A stretch of 38,175 nt of DNA, taken from NCBI GenBank assembly GCA_017412705.1, contig JAFPWS010000050.1, forward strand, positions 1-38,175. The letters are read 5' to 3'. The notes under the pieces are model-generated. The model ran no database searches, was not told where the DNA came from, and saw only the letters and a program-made list of their open reading frames with translations. The DNA is from Prevotella sp. GTDB lineage: Bacteria; Bacteroidota; Bacteroidia; Bacteroidales; Bacteroidaceae. Shown one piece after another: positions 24,008 to 32,080 of the stretch; position 1 is the first letter of the stretch, and each line of letters starts with the position of its first letter. The position numbers and the translations under genes were made by a program.

Positions 24008-25759
24008 ATGATTACCACAAGCATAAAGAAAATCATCTGCAGCTGTCTCGTATGTTGCGGTATTACCGCAACCCTCACCAGCTGTCTGAACCTCGACCCG
24101 AAGGACTCGCTGGGCGACAACCTGGTATGGGACAAGGCTGACAACTTCCAGCTCTTCGCCAACCAGTTCTATGGCTGGACACGCGACTTAGGCAGCGGCA
24201 CAGACTACCAGAACGGTGTCAGCGACGGTGTACACTCCGACTACCGTTCCGACCTCATCTGCACCAGCGCAGTGAACACCTATAGTCAGGGCACGAATGC
24301 CATCCCCGAGAAGGACGGCAACTTCACCCGCCTGTATAAGAACATCTACTATACCAATCTGCTGTTGAAGAACGCAGAGGGCTTTGCCAACCAGGCTGCC
24401 ATTGCCACCCCAATGGGTGAGGCCTACTGGTTCCGCGCCTACCTGCACTTCGAACTGGTGCAAATCTATGGTGACGCACAGATTCTGACCGAGCCGTTGG
24501 ATATCGACAACCAGCAGCTCTACGGCTCGCGCAACGACCGCTACGAGGTTGTCAGCCAGTGCATCAGCGACCTGCAGAAGGCTACCAACCTGCTACCAGA
24601 GACCGCCAGCGAGGAAGGACGCCTGTGCAAGGATGCCGCCTACGCCCTGCTGAGCCGCGTAGCCCTCTACGAAGGCACATGGCAGAAGTTCCACAACAGC
24701 AACAGCTCTCGTGCCAGTGAACTGCTGACCATCGCCAAGAATGCCGCCAAGCAAGTCATCGACAACGGACACTACAGTTTGTTCTACAATGCCAGCCTCG
24801 TCAATAGCGGCATCAGCAACATCAACCAGAGCTATCGCTACATGTTCTCTCTGGAGGACGTGCAGACTAATCCTGCAGGTTTGCTGAAGAAGGACAACAA
24901 GGAGTATATCTTGTCTCATCGTCATCGCGAGACTGACAGGATGACGCTCAACGTGACCCACGCCATGGTGGCCAACGTGTGCTACATCACCCGCAAGATG
25001 GCGAACATGTATCTGTGCACGGACGGTCTGCCTGTTGACAAGAGCCCGCTGTTCCAAGGCTACACGCAGGCTGCCAGCGAGTTCCAGAACCGTGATGCCC
25101 GTATGGACAACACCATGCTGTGGCACGGCGAGAAGTACTGGAACAACGACGGTAAGTGGCGCACCTCATGGACCGACGACGACCTGAACAGCAGTCTGAC
25201 CACCAATGCCCGCTCGAACTCAGGCTATCAGAGCCAGAAGTGGGGTGTGGAGTGCCAGGTGGCCGACTACTACGAGTCGATGGACTATCCCGTCATCCGC
25301 TATGCCGAGGTGTTGCTGAACTATGCCGAAGCTGCCTACGAGCTGAGTGAGGGCATCACTGACAGCGACCTCGACCTCTCGCTGAACCTCGTCCGTCGTC
25401 GCATCAACCCCTCCATGCCGAAGCTCTCCAACAGCTTTGTCAGCAGCAACGGCCTCTCCATGCGCGACGAGATTCGCCGTGAGCGTACCGTGGAGTTGTT
25501 CCTCGAAGGTTTCCGCATTGACGACCTGAAGCGTTGGAAGACTGCAGAGACCGAGATGCCGCAGGACCAGTTAGGCGTGAAGATGACCGGCACATGGTTT
25601 GAGAGCAACTGGGCTGCACAGGCCCGCTCGCTCAACAGCGACGGCTGCATCCTGATGTACGGTGGCCGTACTTGGGCTCAGAAGAACTACCTCTATCCAC
25701 TGCCACAGGATCAGCGTCAGTTGAATCCGCAACTGGGACAGAACCCCGGATGGGAGTAA
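24008..25759 (+). CDS. susD: SusD/RagB-like glycan-binding lipoprotein
   Basis: The 583-residue protein starts at ATG 24008 with a lipoprotein signal ending in LTSC (Cys26). The RagB/SusD fold is shown by the N-terminal LNLDPKDSLGDN, the TPR-like stretch (YWFRAYLHFELVQIYGDAQILTEPL, AYALLSRVALYEGTW), and the C-terminal RYAEVLLNYAEAAYE ... RRERTVELFLEGFRIDDLKRWKTAE ending in YLYPLPQDQRQLNPQLGQNPGW. It caps the SusC barrel and binds the glycan at the cell surface. The spacer to susC contains a repeated TTGATAATTG/AAATTG leader with no Shine-Dalgarno. Confidence 0.95.
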   Translation: MITTSIKKIICSCLVCCGITATLTSCLNLDPKDSLGDNLVWDKADNFQLFANQFYGWTRDLGSGTDYQNGVSDGVHSDYRSDLICTSAVNTYSQGTNAIPEKDGNFTRLYKNIYYTNLLLKNAEGFANQAAIATPMGEAYWFRAYLHFELVQIYGDAQILTEPLDIDNQQLYGSRNDRYEVVSQCISDLQKATNLLPETASEEGRLCKDAAYALLSRVALYEGTWQKFHNSNSSRASELLTIAKNAAKQVIDNGHYSLFYNASLVNSGISNINQSYRYMFSLEDVQTNPAGLLKKDNKEYILSHRHRETDRMTLNVTHAMVANVCYITRKMANMYLCTDGLPVDKSPLFQGYTQAASEFQNRDARMDNTMLWHGEKYWNNDGKWRTSWTDDDLNSSLTTNARSNSGYQSQKWGVECQVADYYESMDYPVIRYAEVLLNYAEAAYELSEGITDSDLDLSLNLVRRRINPSMPKLSNSFVSSNGLSMRDEIRRERTVELFLEGFRIDDLKRWKTAETEMPQDQLGVKMTGTWFESNWAAQARSLNSDGCILMYGGRTWAQKNYLYPLPQDQRQLNPQLGQNPGWE

Positions 25760-25815
25760 TGGCTTCGAGATGTCGAAATAACGCAATGTTGAAATAACGA
25801 AATAACGAAACAATT

Positions 25816-27393
25816 ATGAATACCAAGATCAATAAGATATTTGCAGCAGGATTGGTTGTCTGTGGTGTTGCCGCAGCCTTCACTTCCTGTAGCAAGGACG
25901 ACAACCGCATCCCTAACGTGACGGATGCCTATTGCCCCAGCGCCATCGAGATGCAAGTTCCTGCTGACATGCAGAAGTTGATTTATACTGATAATACAGG
26001 TGCCGACGTGCTGCCACTGGTGGTAGGCGAGAGCGTACAGCTGGACTATACGCTGGAACCGGAGGATGCTACGTTCAGCAGCGTCGTATGGTCATCGAGC
26101 GATGAGAATGTGGCCACCGTTGCCGACGGCATGGTGCTGGCACTGAGCGAGAAAGGACTGGGCTACACCATGGTCACCGTGGCTCCAACAGGTATGTATG
26201 CCGGCTCCGGCGTGCTGAGCACGCTGAAAGTGAAGGTGGTGTCCCACTTGCAGCTGGCCAGCAGCATCACGCTGTCGGCAGCAGAAACCGAGGTCTATGA
26301 GGGCGAGCAGATTGCGCTCGACTACGAGATAGAGCCCGAGGCTACCACCTATCGTACTCTGGAGTGGTCGTCGAGCGACCAGAGCGTAGCTACCGTCGAC
26401 AGCAAGGGTGTGGTGACAGGTGTCAGCACGGGAGGAACTGCCACTACGAAGCAGGTCACCATCACGGGTAAGGCTATGGACGGCTCTGGCGTGTCGGCCA
26501 GCATCGTCATCACCGTGAAGCGTCTGGTACAGCCACAGAGCATCACACTCGACCAGACCTATTCTATGGATAACGGCTATGCCTTCGCACTCAACGAGCA
26601 GGGCGTCAACCTGAGCTTCTCCACCGTACCGGCAGAGAGCACGAAGAGCCTCATCGAGTGGTCGTCGAGCGACGAGAGTATTGCCACTGTGGAAGCCGGT
26701 TATGTCAGCTTCAAGGGCTTCGGCGAGGTGACCATCACCGCAACCTGTCCTGAGACGGGCAACCAGAGCAGCATCAAGCTGAACATCCCTGCTGGTCTGC
26801 TGCGCGAGACCTTCCACAACCCGAACCACTACAGTATCTATAATGCTGCACAGTCGGGCAACGGCACCAGCTCCAGCCACGAGTGGCACGACGGCTACCT
26901 GACCATCACCACCTATAAGGTGAATGCTACTACGGAGCGCGCTGACCTGAAGTGGTGGGATACGCCAGCCACCCTGCATGCAGGCAACTATCCCATCATC
27001 GCTATCAAGATTGATGACGTGAAAGACCTCTACAAGGCCGACGGTGTCACCGCACGCAACCTGAACTTCGACGTCGTCGGTAAGTCAGAGAGTGGTGCCG
27101 ACTTCAAGGCCCTGGGTAATGGTAACAATAAGTACACGGGCGACCTGAAGTGCTCCGACGGCTCGCATGTCTTCATCTACGACCTCTCGACGCTGTCCTT
27201 CGGCACGGGCGGAGTGGCTCCCACCAATGAGAGCATCTCGTTCAACACCTTCCAGCTGAAGTATGCCGACATCAAGACCATCGACCATCAGATTACGTAC
27301 AACCTCTACTGGTTCCAGACGTTCAAGAGCGTTGACGACGTGAAGAAATACGTGACCGATGTCGACGGACTGACCTACGAAGTGATTAAATAA
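25816..27393 (+). CDS. Surface lipoprotein with three Big_2-type Ig domains, probable glycan-binding protein
   Basis: The 525-residue lipoprotein has lipobox FTSC (Cys25) and a signal peptide resembling those of the neighbouring SusD and lyase. Three Big_2-like Ig repeats lie at about residues 50-120, 125-205 and 208-285, each with the phrase WSSSDxSxATV. The C-terminal 240 residues (from LLRETFHNPNHYSIYNAA) are a separate beta-rich domain with many exposed Trp and Tyr residues. It resembles the glycan-binding modules at the end of surface glycan-binding proteins, possibly DUF4979-like, though I am not sure of the label. Its place after susD fits a surface glycan-binding protein that gathers the polysaccharide for the lyases. 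The spacer before it has repeated GAAATAACG units. Confidence 0.8.
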   Translation: MNTKINKIFAAGLVVCGVAAAFTSCSKDDNRIPNVTDAYCPSAIEMQVPADMQKLIYTDNTGADVLPLVVGESVQLDYTLEPEDATFSSVVWSSSDENVATVADGMVLALSEKGLGYTMVTVAPTGMYAGSGVLSTLKVKVVSHLQLASSITLSAAETEVYEGEQIALDYEIEPEATTYRTLEWSSSDQSVATVDSKGVVTGVSTGGTATTKQVTITGKAMDGSGVSASIVITVKRLVQPQSITLDQTYSMDNGYAFALNEQGVNLSFSTVPAESTKSLIEWSSSDESIATVEAGYVSFKGFGEVTITATCPETGNQSSIKLNIPAGLLRETFHNPNHYSIYNAAQSGNGTSSSHEWHDGYLTITTYKVNATTERADLKWWDTPATLHAGNYPIIAIKIDDVKDLYKADGVTARNLNFDVVGKSESGADFKALGNGNNKYTGDLKCSDGSHVFIYDLSTLSFGTGGVAPTNESISFNTFQLKYADIKTIDHQITYNLYWFQTFKSVDDVKKYVTDVDGLTYEVIK

Positions 27394-27422
27394 GTTCGAA
27401 ATAACGAAATAACGAAAAAGTT

Positions 27423-28829
27423 ATGAAAAAGATTAAGAATATACTGTTGGTTGGCTTGGTAAGCTGCGGCGTTGCCGCAGCCACCAGCTGCCAGAAGAAT
27501 GACTACGGCACGGTGGACCTCTCGGGATATACCCCCGAGCCAGAGGTGACGCTCGTCTACAACCACCCCTGCGCACTCTATAGCGCCGCCGACTTCCAGC
27601 GTGTAAAGGCCGCCATCGCCGCCGGTACGCTGAACAGCGCCCAGCAGGAGGAGTATGCTGCCCTGCAAGCCAGTCCTTATGTGATGGGTGACTATGGAGT
27701 GACTGTTCACGCCCATCGTCAGATTGTGCGTGGTAATCCTGCCGGTACCGACGAGGGTGTGCAGAACTATGGCGATGCCATGAAGGATGCCGCTGCTGCC
27801 TATCAGTTTGGGCTGCTTTGGCAGTTGACTGGCAATACGACGTATGCAGAGAAGGGTGTGAAGATCCTGAAGGGCTGGGTGGCTACCTGTGAAGAGGTGA
27901 CCAGCAACGACAACGACTTCTATCTTGCCGCCGGCGCCCAGGGCTTCACCTTTGCACTGGCCGGCGAGGAGCTGCGCGACTACAGCGGCTGGTCGGAATC
28001 GGAGTTTACCGAGTTCAAGAACTGGATAATGAACGTCTTCGGCGACAAGAACTATAAGTTCCTGCAGCTGCATGGTTCGTCGAACTGCGGCTCGCCCAAG
28101 CACTACATGTCCAACTGGGATATGGTGAACCTCTGCTCCTACTTCCAGATTGGCATCCTGACGGAGAACGACGACATCATCCAGTATGTCACCAACTATT
28201 TCACCCGCACGGGCGACGGCTTAGGTGCGCTGCCCAACGTGGTGCAGGCAGTCTACGACTTCACCCTGCCCGACGGCACTGTGGAGAAGATAGCCCAGGC
28301 CCAGGAGTCGGGCCGTGACCAGGGTCACGCCACCATGGCACTCGTCGTTGCCGCGCAGCTGGCACAGTCGGCATGGGCACTCTATGAGGACAACCCCGAC
28401 TACACCGACCTCGACTTCTTCTCCTCGAACGACTACGCCCTGCGCAAGATGGCTGAGTACAACGCCATGGCCAACCTGAAGAGCGGCACGCATGCCGACA
28501 TCACCATCGTAGGTGGAACAGGCGTACAAGGCGGTAGTTTCCTCTACCCCGTGTCGCAGATACCGTTCACCCCCGTGGGACAGTGGTGCTCCAACCCGAG
28601 CCATGAGGCAGGAAAGATGCAGCAGGCCTTTGGCGAGGAGGCTCGCGGACAGTTGCGTCCGGGCTTCGAAATCCTCTACAAGCACTATGGCAGCGGCGAA
28701 AATAGCTATTTCCTCAAGAAGTATGCCGAAGTGCAACGTCCCGAGTGCGGTGCAGGCGATGACCGTTACGGCTCAAACTCCGGTGCTTTCGACCAGATAG
28801 GCTGGGGCACGCTGATGCTGTACCAATAA
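27423..28829 (+). CDS. PL38-like (alginate-lyase superfamily) lyase lipoprotein
   Basis: The 468-residue lipoprotein (lipobox ATSC, Cys23) is a single (alpha/alpha) toroid lyase domain from about residue 45. Key residues seen are Asn231-Trp232 (SNWDM), QESGRDQGHA at 294-303 with Arg298 and His302, and the C-terminal GSNSGAFDQIGWGTLMLYQ. PL38 enzymes cut glucuronan or mannuronate-rich alginate by beta-elimination, giving unsaturated ends that GH88 removes. It closes the susCD operon at the cell surface and probably makes the first cut. A perfect hairpin (GCTGCGGC and GCCGCAGC, 27463-27481) lies in the signal-peptide codons. The family label rests on motifs and is not verified by search. Confidence 0.8.
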   Translation: MKKIKNILLVGLVSCGVAAATSCQKNDYGTVDLSGYTPEPEVTLVYNHPCALYSAADFQRVKAAIAAGTLNSAQQEEYAALQASPYVMGDYGVTVHAHRQIVRGNPAGTDEGVQNYGDAMKDAAAAYQFGLLWQLTGNTTYAEKGVKILKGWVATCEEVTSNDNDFYLAAGAQGFTFALAGEELRDYSGWSESEFTEFKNWIMNVFGDKNYKFLQLHGSSNCGSPKHYMSNWDMVNLCSYFQIGILTENDDIIQYVTNYFTRTGDGLGALPNVVQAVYDFTLPDGTVEKIAQAQESGRDQGHATMALVVAAQLAQSAWALYEDNPDYTDLDFFSSNDYALRKMAEYNAMANLKSGTHADITIVGGTGVQGGSFLYPVSQIPFTPVGQWCSNPSHEAGKMQQAFGEEARGQLRPGFEILYKHYGSGENSYFLKKYAEVQRPECGAGDDRYGSNSGAFDQIGWGTLMLYQ

Positions 28830-28854
28830 GATATTCCATTACGCAAATGGTGTT

Positions 28855-28899
28855 GCGGGGGGAATAGTCGTGAGGCTGTCCTCCCGCTTTTTAGTTTTT
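28855..28899 (+). terminator. Terminator of the susCD operon
   Basis: GCGGGGGGA (28855-28863) pairs with TCCTCCCGC (28879-28887, one G-T pair), then TTTTTAGTTTTT. The stop of the convergent RAYT gene (28891-28893) lies in the T run. Confidence 0.85.
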
Positions 28900-30012
28900 A
28901 CCCTCTGCAATATCTTCTGCCATTCTATTCAGCATCAAACATTGCTCACGGGATATGGTCTTACGCTCCATATGGTATTCCCAAGGGCTTATCGGCAACA
29001 GGCGACCTTCAGAGCAGGTGGTGAAGGATTCGCCCGTCGGTTTGTACAACGGAGGGAAGCCGTTCTCTCGGAGCAGGATGATGGAGTAGCCCCTGTCCAT
29101 GGCCTCGCGCATCACCGCCTTCTCGCGGGTCGCTATGGCTGCGCTAACCAAAACACCGCCAGCCTCGCCACAGGCCAGCCACTGTTCGCGATATTCAGCA
29201 TATTTCTTGTCGCTGTAGCCGCCATGGACGATGACGGCCATCTTCTGCGGGATATCAAGGAGGAAACGGTTGCCCACCATCTGGCAACTATGGCCTGCGA
29301 CAACAGCCTGATGGATGACAGTGAAGAGATCGGGGCGCAGACGCTTAACGGCAAGACGGCGGGGGTTGTCGTCAAGGTAGCGCTTCCAGTTGTCCAGTTG
29401 CCCTTCGCGGAGGAGAATCTTGTCGTTGTAGCCAGGCTCGAAGAGGCTTCTACCTGCTGAAGAACCAGCAGGAACAGGGGCTGCCCCCGTTCCTGGCGTG
29501 GTTCCCGTTCCCGGTAGTTCTGCCCCCGTTCCCGGCGGTTCTGCCCCCGTTCCCGGCGGTTTTTCGCCGGGTCCTTCTATCCGCCACCAAGCCTTGGTGC
29601 AGCCCACCTTAAATCCCCATATCACCTGCCCCAGATGCTTCTTTTCTGGCATATTCTCCTTTACCCTGACTATCATGTGGATATGGTCAGGCATGATACA
29701 CACCTTCCAGACTTCCACCATGGGGTAGTGCTCACCTATCTTCCGTGTCTCTTCGTCGCGAATAGCCTTCCCTAACTTCGTCAGCTCCACCTGGGCTGCC
29801 TCGGTTCTTTGCAGTTCTGCCCCCGTTCCCAGCGGTTCTTCGCCGGGCATACAAAGCCTTCCCAGCAGCGGCTTCCTCCCTTCCACTACCAGCGTCAGCA
29901 TATACGTCCCTTTTTCACGATAATCATGCCAAGGTGAGCGCCGCTTCATATGGTGCTTGGTCTCAGAGACCTTCACTCCCGCTGCTTCTGCTTCCGTTCT
30001 GCTTCTGGTCAT
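28891..30012 (-). CDS. RAYT/REP-type tyrosine (HUH) transposase with Rossmann-like C-terminal extension
   Basis: The 373-residue protein starts at ATG 30010-30012 (MTRSRTEAEA); a start at MKRRSPWHDY is also possible. The HUH core has SPWHDYREKGTYMLTL near residue 24, the metal-binding His110-Ile-His112 (MPDHIHMIV) and a likely catalytic Tyr212 (RYLDDNPRRL). Such REP-associated transposases nick and move single-strand hairpin repeats. Two low-complexity stretches of PGE(E/K)PxGTGAE (about residues 56-66 and 145-184) come from GC-rich hairpin repeats inside the gene. After the core, about 140 extra residues (GVLVSAAIATREKAVMREAM, IILLRENGFPPLYKP) look like a DprA/LOG-type Rossmann fold. The gene lies between the two lyase units on the opposite strand and could have moved the palindromic elements found in this window; that link is inference. 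Confidence 0.8.
   Translation of the reverse strand: MTRSRTEAEAAGVKVSETKHHMKRRSPWHDYREKGTYMLTLVVEGRKPLLGRLCMPGEEPLGTGAELQRTEAAQVELTKLGKAIRDEETRKIGEHYPMVEVWKVCIMPDHIHMIVRVKENMPEKKHLGQVIWGFKVGCTKAWWRIEGPGEKPPGTGAEPPGTGAELPGTGTTPGTGAAPVPAGSSAGRSLFEPGYNDKILLREGQLDNWKRYLDDNPRRLAVKRLRPDLFTVIHQAVVAGHSCQMVGNRFLLDIPQKMAVIVHGGYSDKKYAEYREQWLACGEAGGVLVSAAIATREKAVMREAMDRGYSIILLRENGFPPLYKPTGESFTTCSEGRLLPISPWEYHMERKTISREQCLMLNRMAEDIAEGKN
29518..29571. repeat. GC-rich tandem repeat and hairpin inside the transposase gene
   Basis: Two exact copies of a 21-bp unit (TTCTGCCCCCGTTCCCGGCGG) occupy 29518-29538 and 29539-29559, followed by the second arm of the hairpin CCCGGCG...CGCCGGG (29552-29571). A third copy with one change and its own hairpin arm lies at 29815-29847 in the same gene. 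Confidence 0.8.
29815..29847. repeat. Dispersed copy of the transposase-internal hairpin repeat
   Basis: The same 21-bp unit with one base change, followed by CGCCGGG as in the copy at 29539-29571. Both are read in the same frame in the transposase, giving the repeated PGE(E/K)PxGTGAE. Confidence 0.75.
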
Positions 30013-30032
30013 ACTCCCTTCGTTTCTCCCTG

Positions 30033-30064
30033 CAAAAATACAACAAAGTAATGAGTTGTGCAAG
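30033..30064 (-). promoter_or_regulatory. Transposase gene promoter
   Basis: On the minus strand CTTG (30064-30061), 20 bases, TATTTTTG (30040-30033), 20 bases before the ATG at 30012. It faces away from PUL element E, only 20 bases distant. Confidence 0.55.
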
Positions 30065-30083
30065 CAAATTTTCCTTTTCTTTG

Positions 30084-30120
30084 CGTAAATCTATATTTAT
30101 CTCCGTATCACAAGGAAAAT
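30084..30120 (+). promoter_or_regulatory. PUL element copy E, upstream of the beta-helix protein
   Basis: TTTG followed at once by CGTAAA (30084-30089), 14 bases, CGTATC (30104-30109) and ACAAGGAAAA. The second half starts 35 bases before ATG 30139. Confidence 0.75.
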
Positions 30121-30138
30121 ATTAATCTAAAAGTTATT

Positions 30139-31701
30139 ATGATGATGAAACAAAAATTACTCAAAACAATTGTGCTCGCCCTGGCCGTGCTGGGGGGAGC
30201 AAGTAGTGCGTGGGCGGTTAGAGACACTGAGAAGCCCATCTATTGCCCAGTCAACGACGGGTCGTATGACTATGTTCTGGAGGCATTCAATGCAATTAAA
30301 GACAATGCTGCTACAGAGTTGGAGATTCAGATTTGGGGCACGAGACCAAAGTTGGGAACTGAAAATAATTCGCGCATCAACATCCCCGCTGGCAAGACGC
30401 TGAGCATCACACCTATGGTCGACGGCATTATCCTGACTTCAGGTAGTCATAACCGTAGCAACATCTGGTTTCTGAACGCTCAGGACAATGCTACTTTCAA
30501 TATTGGCAGTGCTGACCATGCCATGACTATTGAGGGCTATGGTTTCAATGACAACAACACCCAGATGAATGCCGTCTGCGCCAACGAGAAGAAAGGTGTA
30601 ATGAACATCACAAATGTCACCTTCCAGAAGTTTCGCTTCGGTACCAACAATTCGACATATGGCTACGTCTATGCCAATAAGGTGGCTTCTACCAGTAGCA
30701 CGGAGGGCTACGTGACGATGACCGACGTCACCATTACCAACTGCCAGACGGCCAACGATGCCTTCATCAACAGCATAAATACCAATAACGATGCCATCTG
30801 CTTAAAAGGCAACTTCACTATCAACCACAAAGACAGCAACACTGAGCCTGTGTTCTCTCTGATGGGACGTATTAAACTGGGCGATAAGTCCAGTGACGCC
30901 GTATACAGTGGTTTCACGGCTCCTAATCTGATAACAATTGTTTGGGCTAAGAGTTCTCCTGCAATTGGAGATAATGTCATTGTAAAGGTTCCCGAAAGTC
31001 AGAAGACAGGCATTTTCGATGTGACCAATGAAGGCTACGGTCTGGTTCGTTCTGGTAACGGCGGCGATATGAAGCTCACCCAGGCCTATACGCTCAGTGT
31101 CTCTGAGGCTGGTGCTGCTACGCTGGTTTTGCCGTTTGAGTCGACTATTCCTACAGGGGCTACGTGCTATGACTTGACTTATTCAAGTGGTGATAATATT
31201 AATGTCACAAGTGTAACAACTACATTGGCTAAAGACGAAGCCGTGCTGGTGATAGCTAATGAGGGTTCTTATAAGTTTGTCTCTACCGCCACATCCGGTG
31301 ACTTGGCTACAGGTAGTGGCCAGACTTCAGCCAATGGTGTCTTGATAGGCAACTATGATGCTAATTACGTCGTTCCTACTGACGGCTACATCCTAACCAA
31401 CCATAGTGGTACGGTGGCGTTCCGCAAAGTGGCAGAAGGTAATACCAATAAAATTGGTGCAAACCGTGCCTATATGAGTGTCACATATTCTTCTGGCGGT
31501 TCTAACAACGCTCCTGCTTATTATTCTATCATATTCCCTGGCGATGGCGATAATGGTACAACAGCGATAATGGCAGTGGATGTGGAGAAGCCTCTTGTTG
31601 ATGACGGTGAGATTTATAACCTTCAGGGTGTCCGTATGACGGGCAGCAACCTGCCGAAGGGTATCTACGTGAAGAATGGTAAAAAGTTCGTGATTAAGTG
31701 A
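30139..31701 (+). CDS. Secreted beta-helix protein with type IX-like C-terminal sorting tail
   Basis: The 520-residue protein starts at ATG 30139 (MMMKQKLLKTIVLALAVLGG, signal ending near AWAV). Residues about 35-290 are a parallel beta-helix-like stretch (ITNVTFQKFRFG, TMTDVTITNC) without evident catalytic acids. Residues about 305-370 hold the module TQAYTLSVSEAGAATLVLPFEST, which is also present in the protein at 35055. The C-terminus EIYNLQGVRMTGSNLPKGIY ending in GKKFVIK resembles the Prevotella/T9SS-type sorting domain, shared with the protein at 32081. It is probably released or attached at the cell surface and may bind the polysaccharide. No enzyme family can be named. It has its own PUL element and shares a terminator with the small peptide gene that follows. 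Confidence 0.75.
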   Translation: MMMKQKLLKTIVLALAVLGGASSAWAVRDTEKPIYCPVNDGSYDYVLEAFNAIKDNAATELEIQIWGTRPKLGTENNSRINIPAGKTLSITPMVDGIILTSGSHNRSNIWFLNAQDNATFNIGSADHAMTIEGYGFNDNNTQMNAVCANEKKGVMNITNVTFQKFRFGTNNSTYGYVYANKVASTSSTEGYVTMTDVTITNCQTANDAFINSINTNNDAICLKGNFTINHKDSNTEPVFSLMGRIKLGDKSSDAVYSGFTAPNLITIVWAKSSPAIGDNVIVKVPESQKTGIFDVTNEGYGLVRSGNGGDMKLTQAYTLSVSEAGAATLVLPFESTIPTGATCYDLTYSSGDNINVTSVTTTLAKDEAVLVIANEGSYKFVSTATSGDLATGSGQTSANGVLIGNYDANYVVPTDGYILTNHSGTVAFRKVAEGNTNKIGANRAYMSVTYSSGGSNNAPAYYSIIFPGDGDNGTTAIMAVDVEKPLVDDGEIYNLQGVRMTGSNLPKGIYVKNGKKFVIK

Positions 31702-31794
31702 GAGAAGTATCGAGCTTACTCGAATTCTTCCGAACGTGAACGAACTCGAGTGAAACTCAAGTTTGTAATTAAATAATATAAGGAGTACAGAATT

Positions 31795-31938
31795 ATGAAG
31801 AAAACATATATGAAGCCCGCAACAAGAGTTGTAGCTTTAAAAAGACCTTCTCTGTTATCAGGCAGTGGTCAAGTCGGCACGACAAGTGTCCGCATGCAAT
31901 GGAATGAGAGTGCCAATAATGATGAAGAAGGACTGTAA
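31795..31938 (+). CDS. Small peptide, 47 residues, leader-like N-terminus
   Basis: The peptide begins MKKTYMKPATRVVALKRPSL, continues LLSGSGQVGTTSVRMQWNE and ends in an acidic tail NNDEEGL. Small peptides with an MKKxYxKPxxRVV start and an LLxGS centre recur in Prevotella-like genomes; I recognise the type but not a function. The LLSGSG stretch is reminiscent of cleavage sites of peptide leaders, so a secreted peptide is possible. An AGGAG lies 10 bases before the ATG, unusual in this window where other genes lack a Shine-Dalgarno. It is flanked by the beta-helix gene (93 bases before) and by a strong terminator (30 bases after), which supports a real gene. It has no PUL element of its own. 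Confidence 0.6.
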   Translation: MKKTYMKPATRVVALKRPSLLSGSGQVGTTSVRMQWNESANNDEEGL

Positions 31939-31967
31939 GAATTACGCATTCTCAAGAATAAATCTGA

Positions 31968-32007
31968 AAAAGGCAGCACCCACTGTGAGGATGCTGCCTT
32001 TAATTTT
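31968..32007 (+). terminator. Terminator after the small peptide gene
   Basis: AAAGGCAGCA and TGCTGCCTTT are exact complements with a 13-base loop, followed by AATTTT. PUL element F begins nine bases later, which insulates the next transcription unit. Confidence 0.85.
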
Positions 32008-32015
32008 CCTGTTTG

Positions 32016-32052
32016 CGTAAAGCGGTGGCCCTGTTCGTATCACAAAGAAAAC
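32016..32052 (+). promoter_or_regulatory. PUL element copy F, upstream of the CBM96/PL38-like protein
   Basis: TTTG then CGTAAA (32016-32021), 14 bases, CGTATC (32036-32041) and ACAAAGAAAAC. The second half starts 45 bases before ATG 32081. Confidence 0.75.
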
Positions 32053-32080
32053 ATTTTTAATTCATTAATACATTATTATT

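Noticed and set aside
28870-29460. A 196-codon plus-strand frame after the lyase gene
   Set aside because: It is the reverse of the transposase C-terminal part and begins in the terminator; it has no signal or domain.
29518-29559. 21-bp tandem repeats as a CRISPR array
   Set aside because: They are coding, contiguous and lie within the transposase frame.
31718-31751. ACTCGA...TCGAGT inverted repeat as a terminator after the beta-helix gene
   Set aside because: The arms are six bases with a long loop and no T run; the convincing terminator is at 31968-32007.
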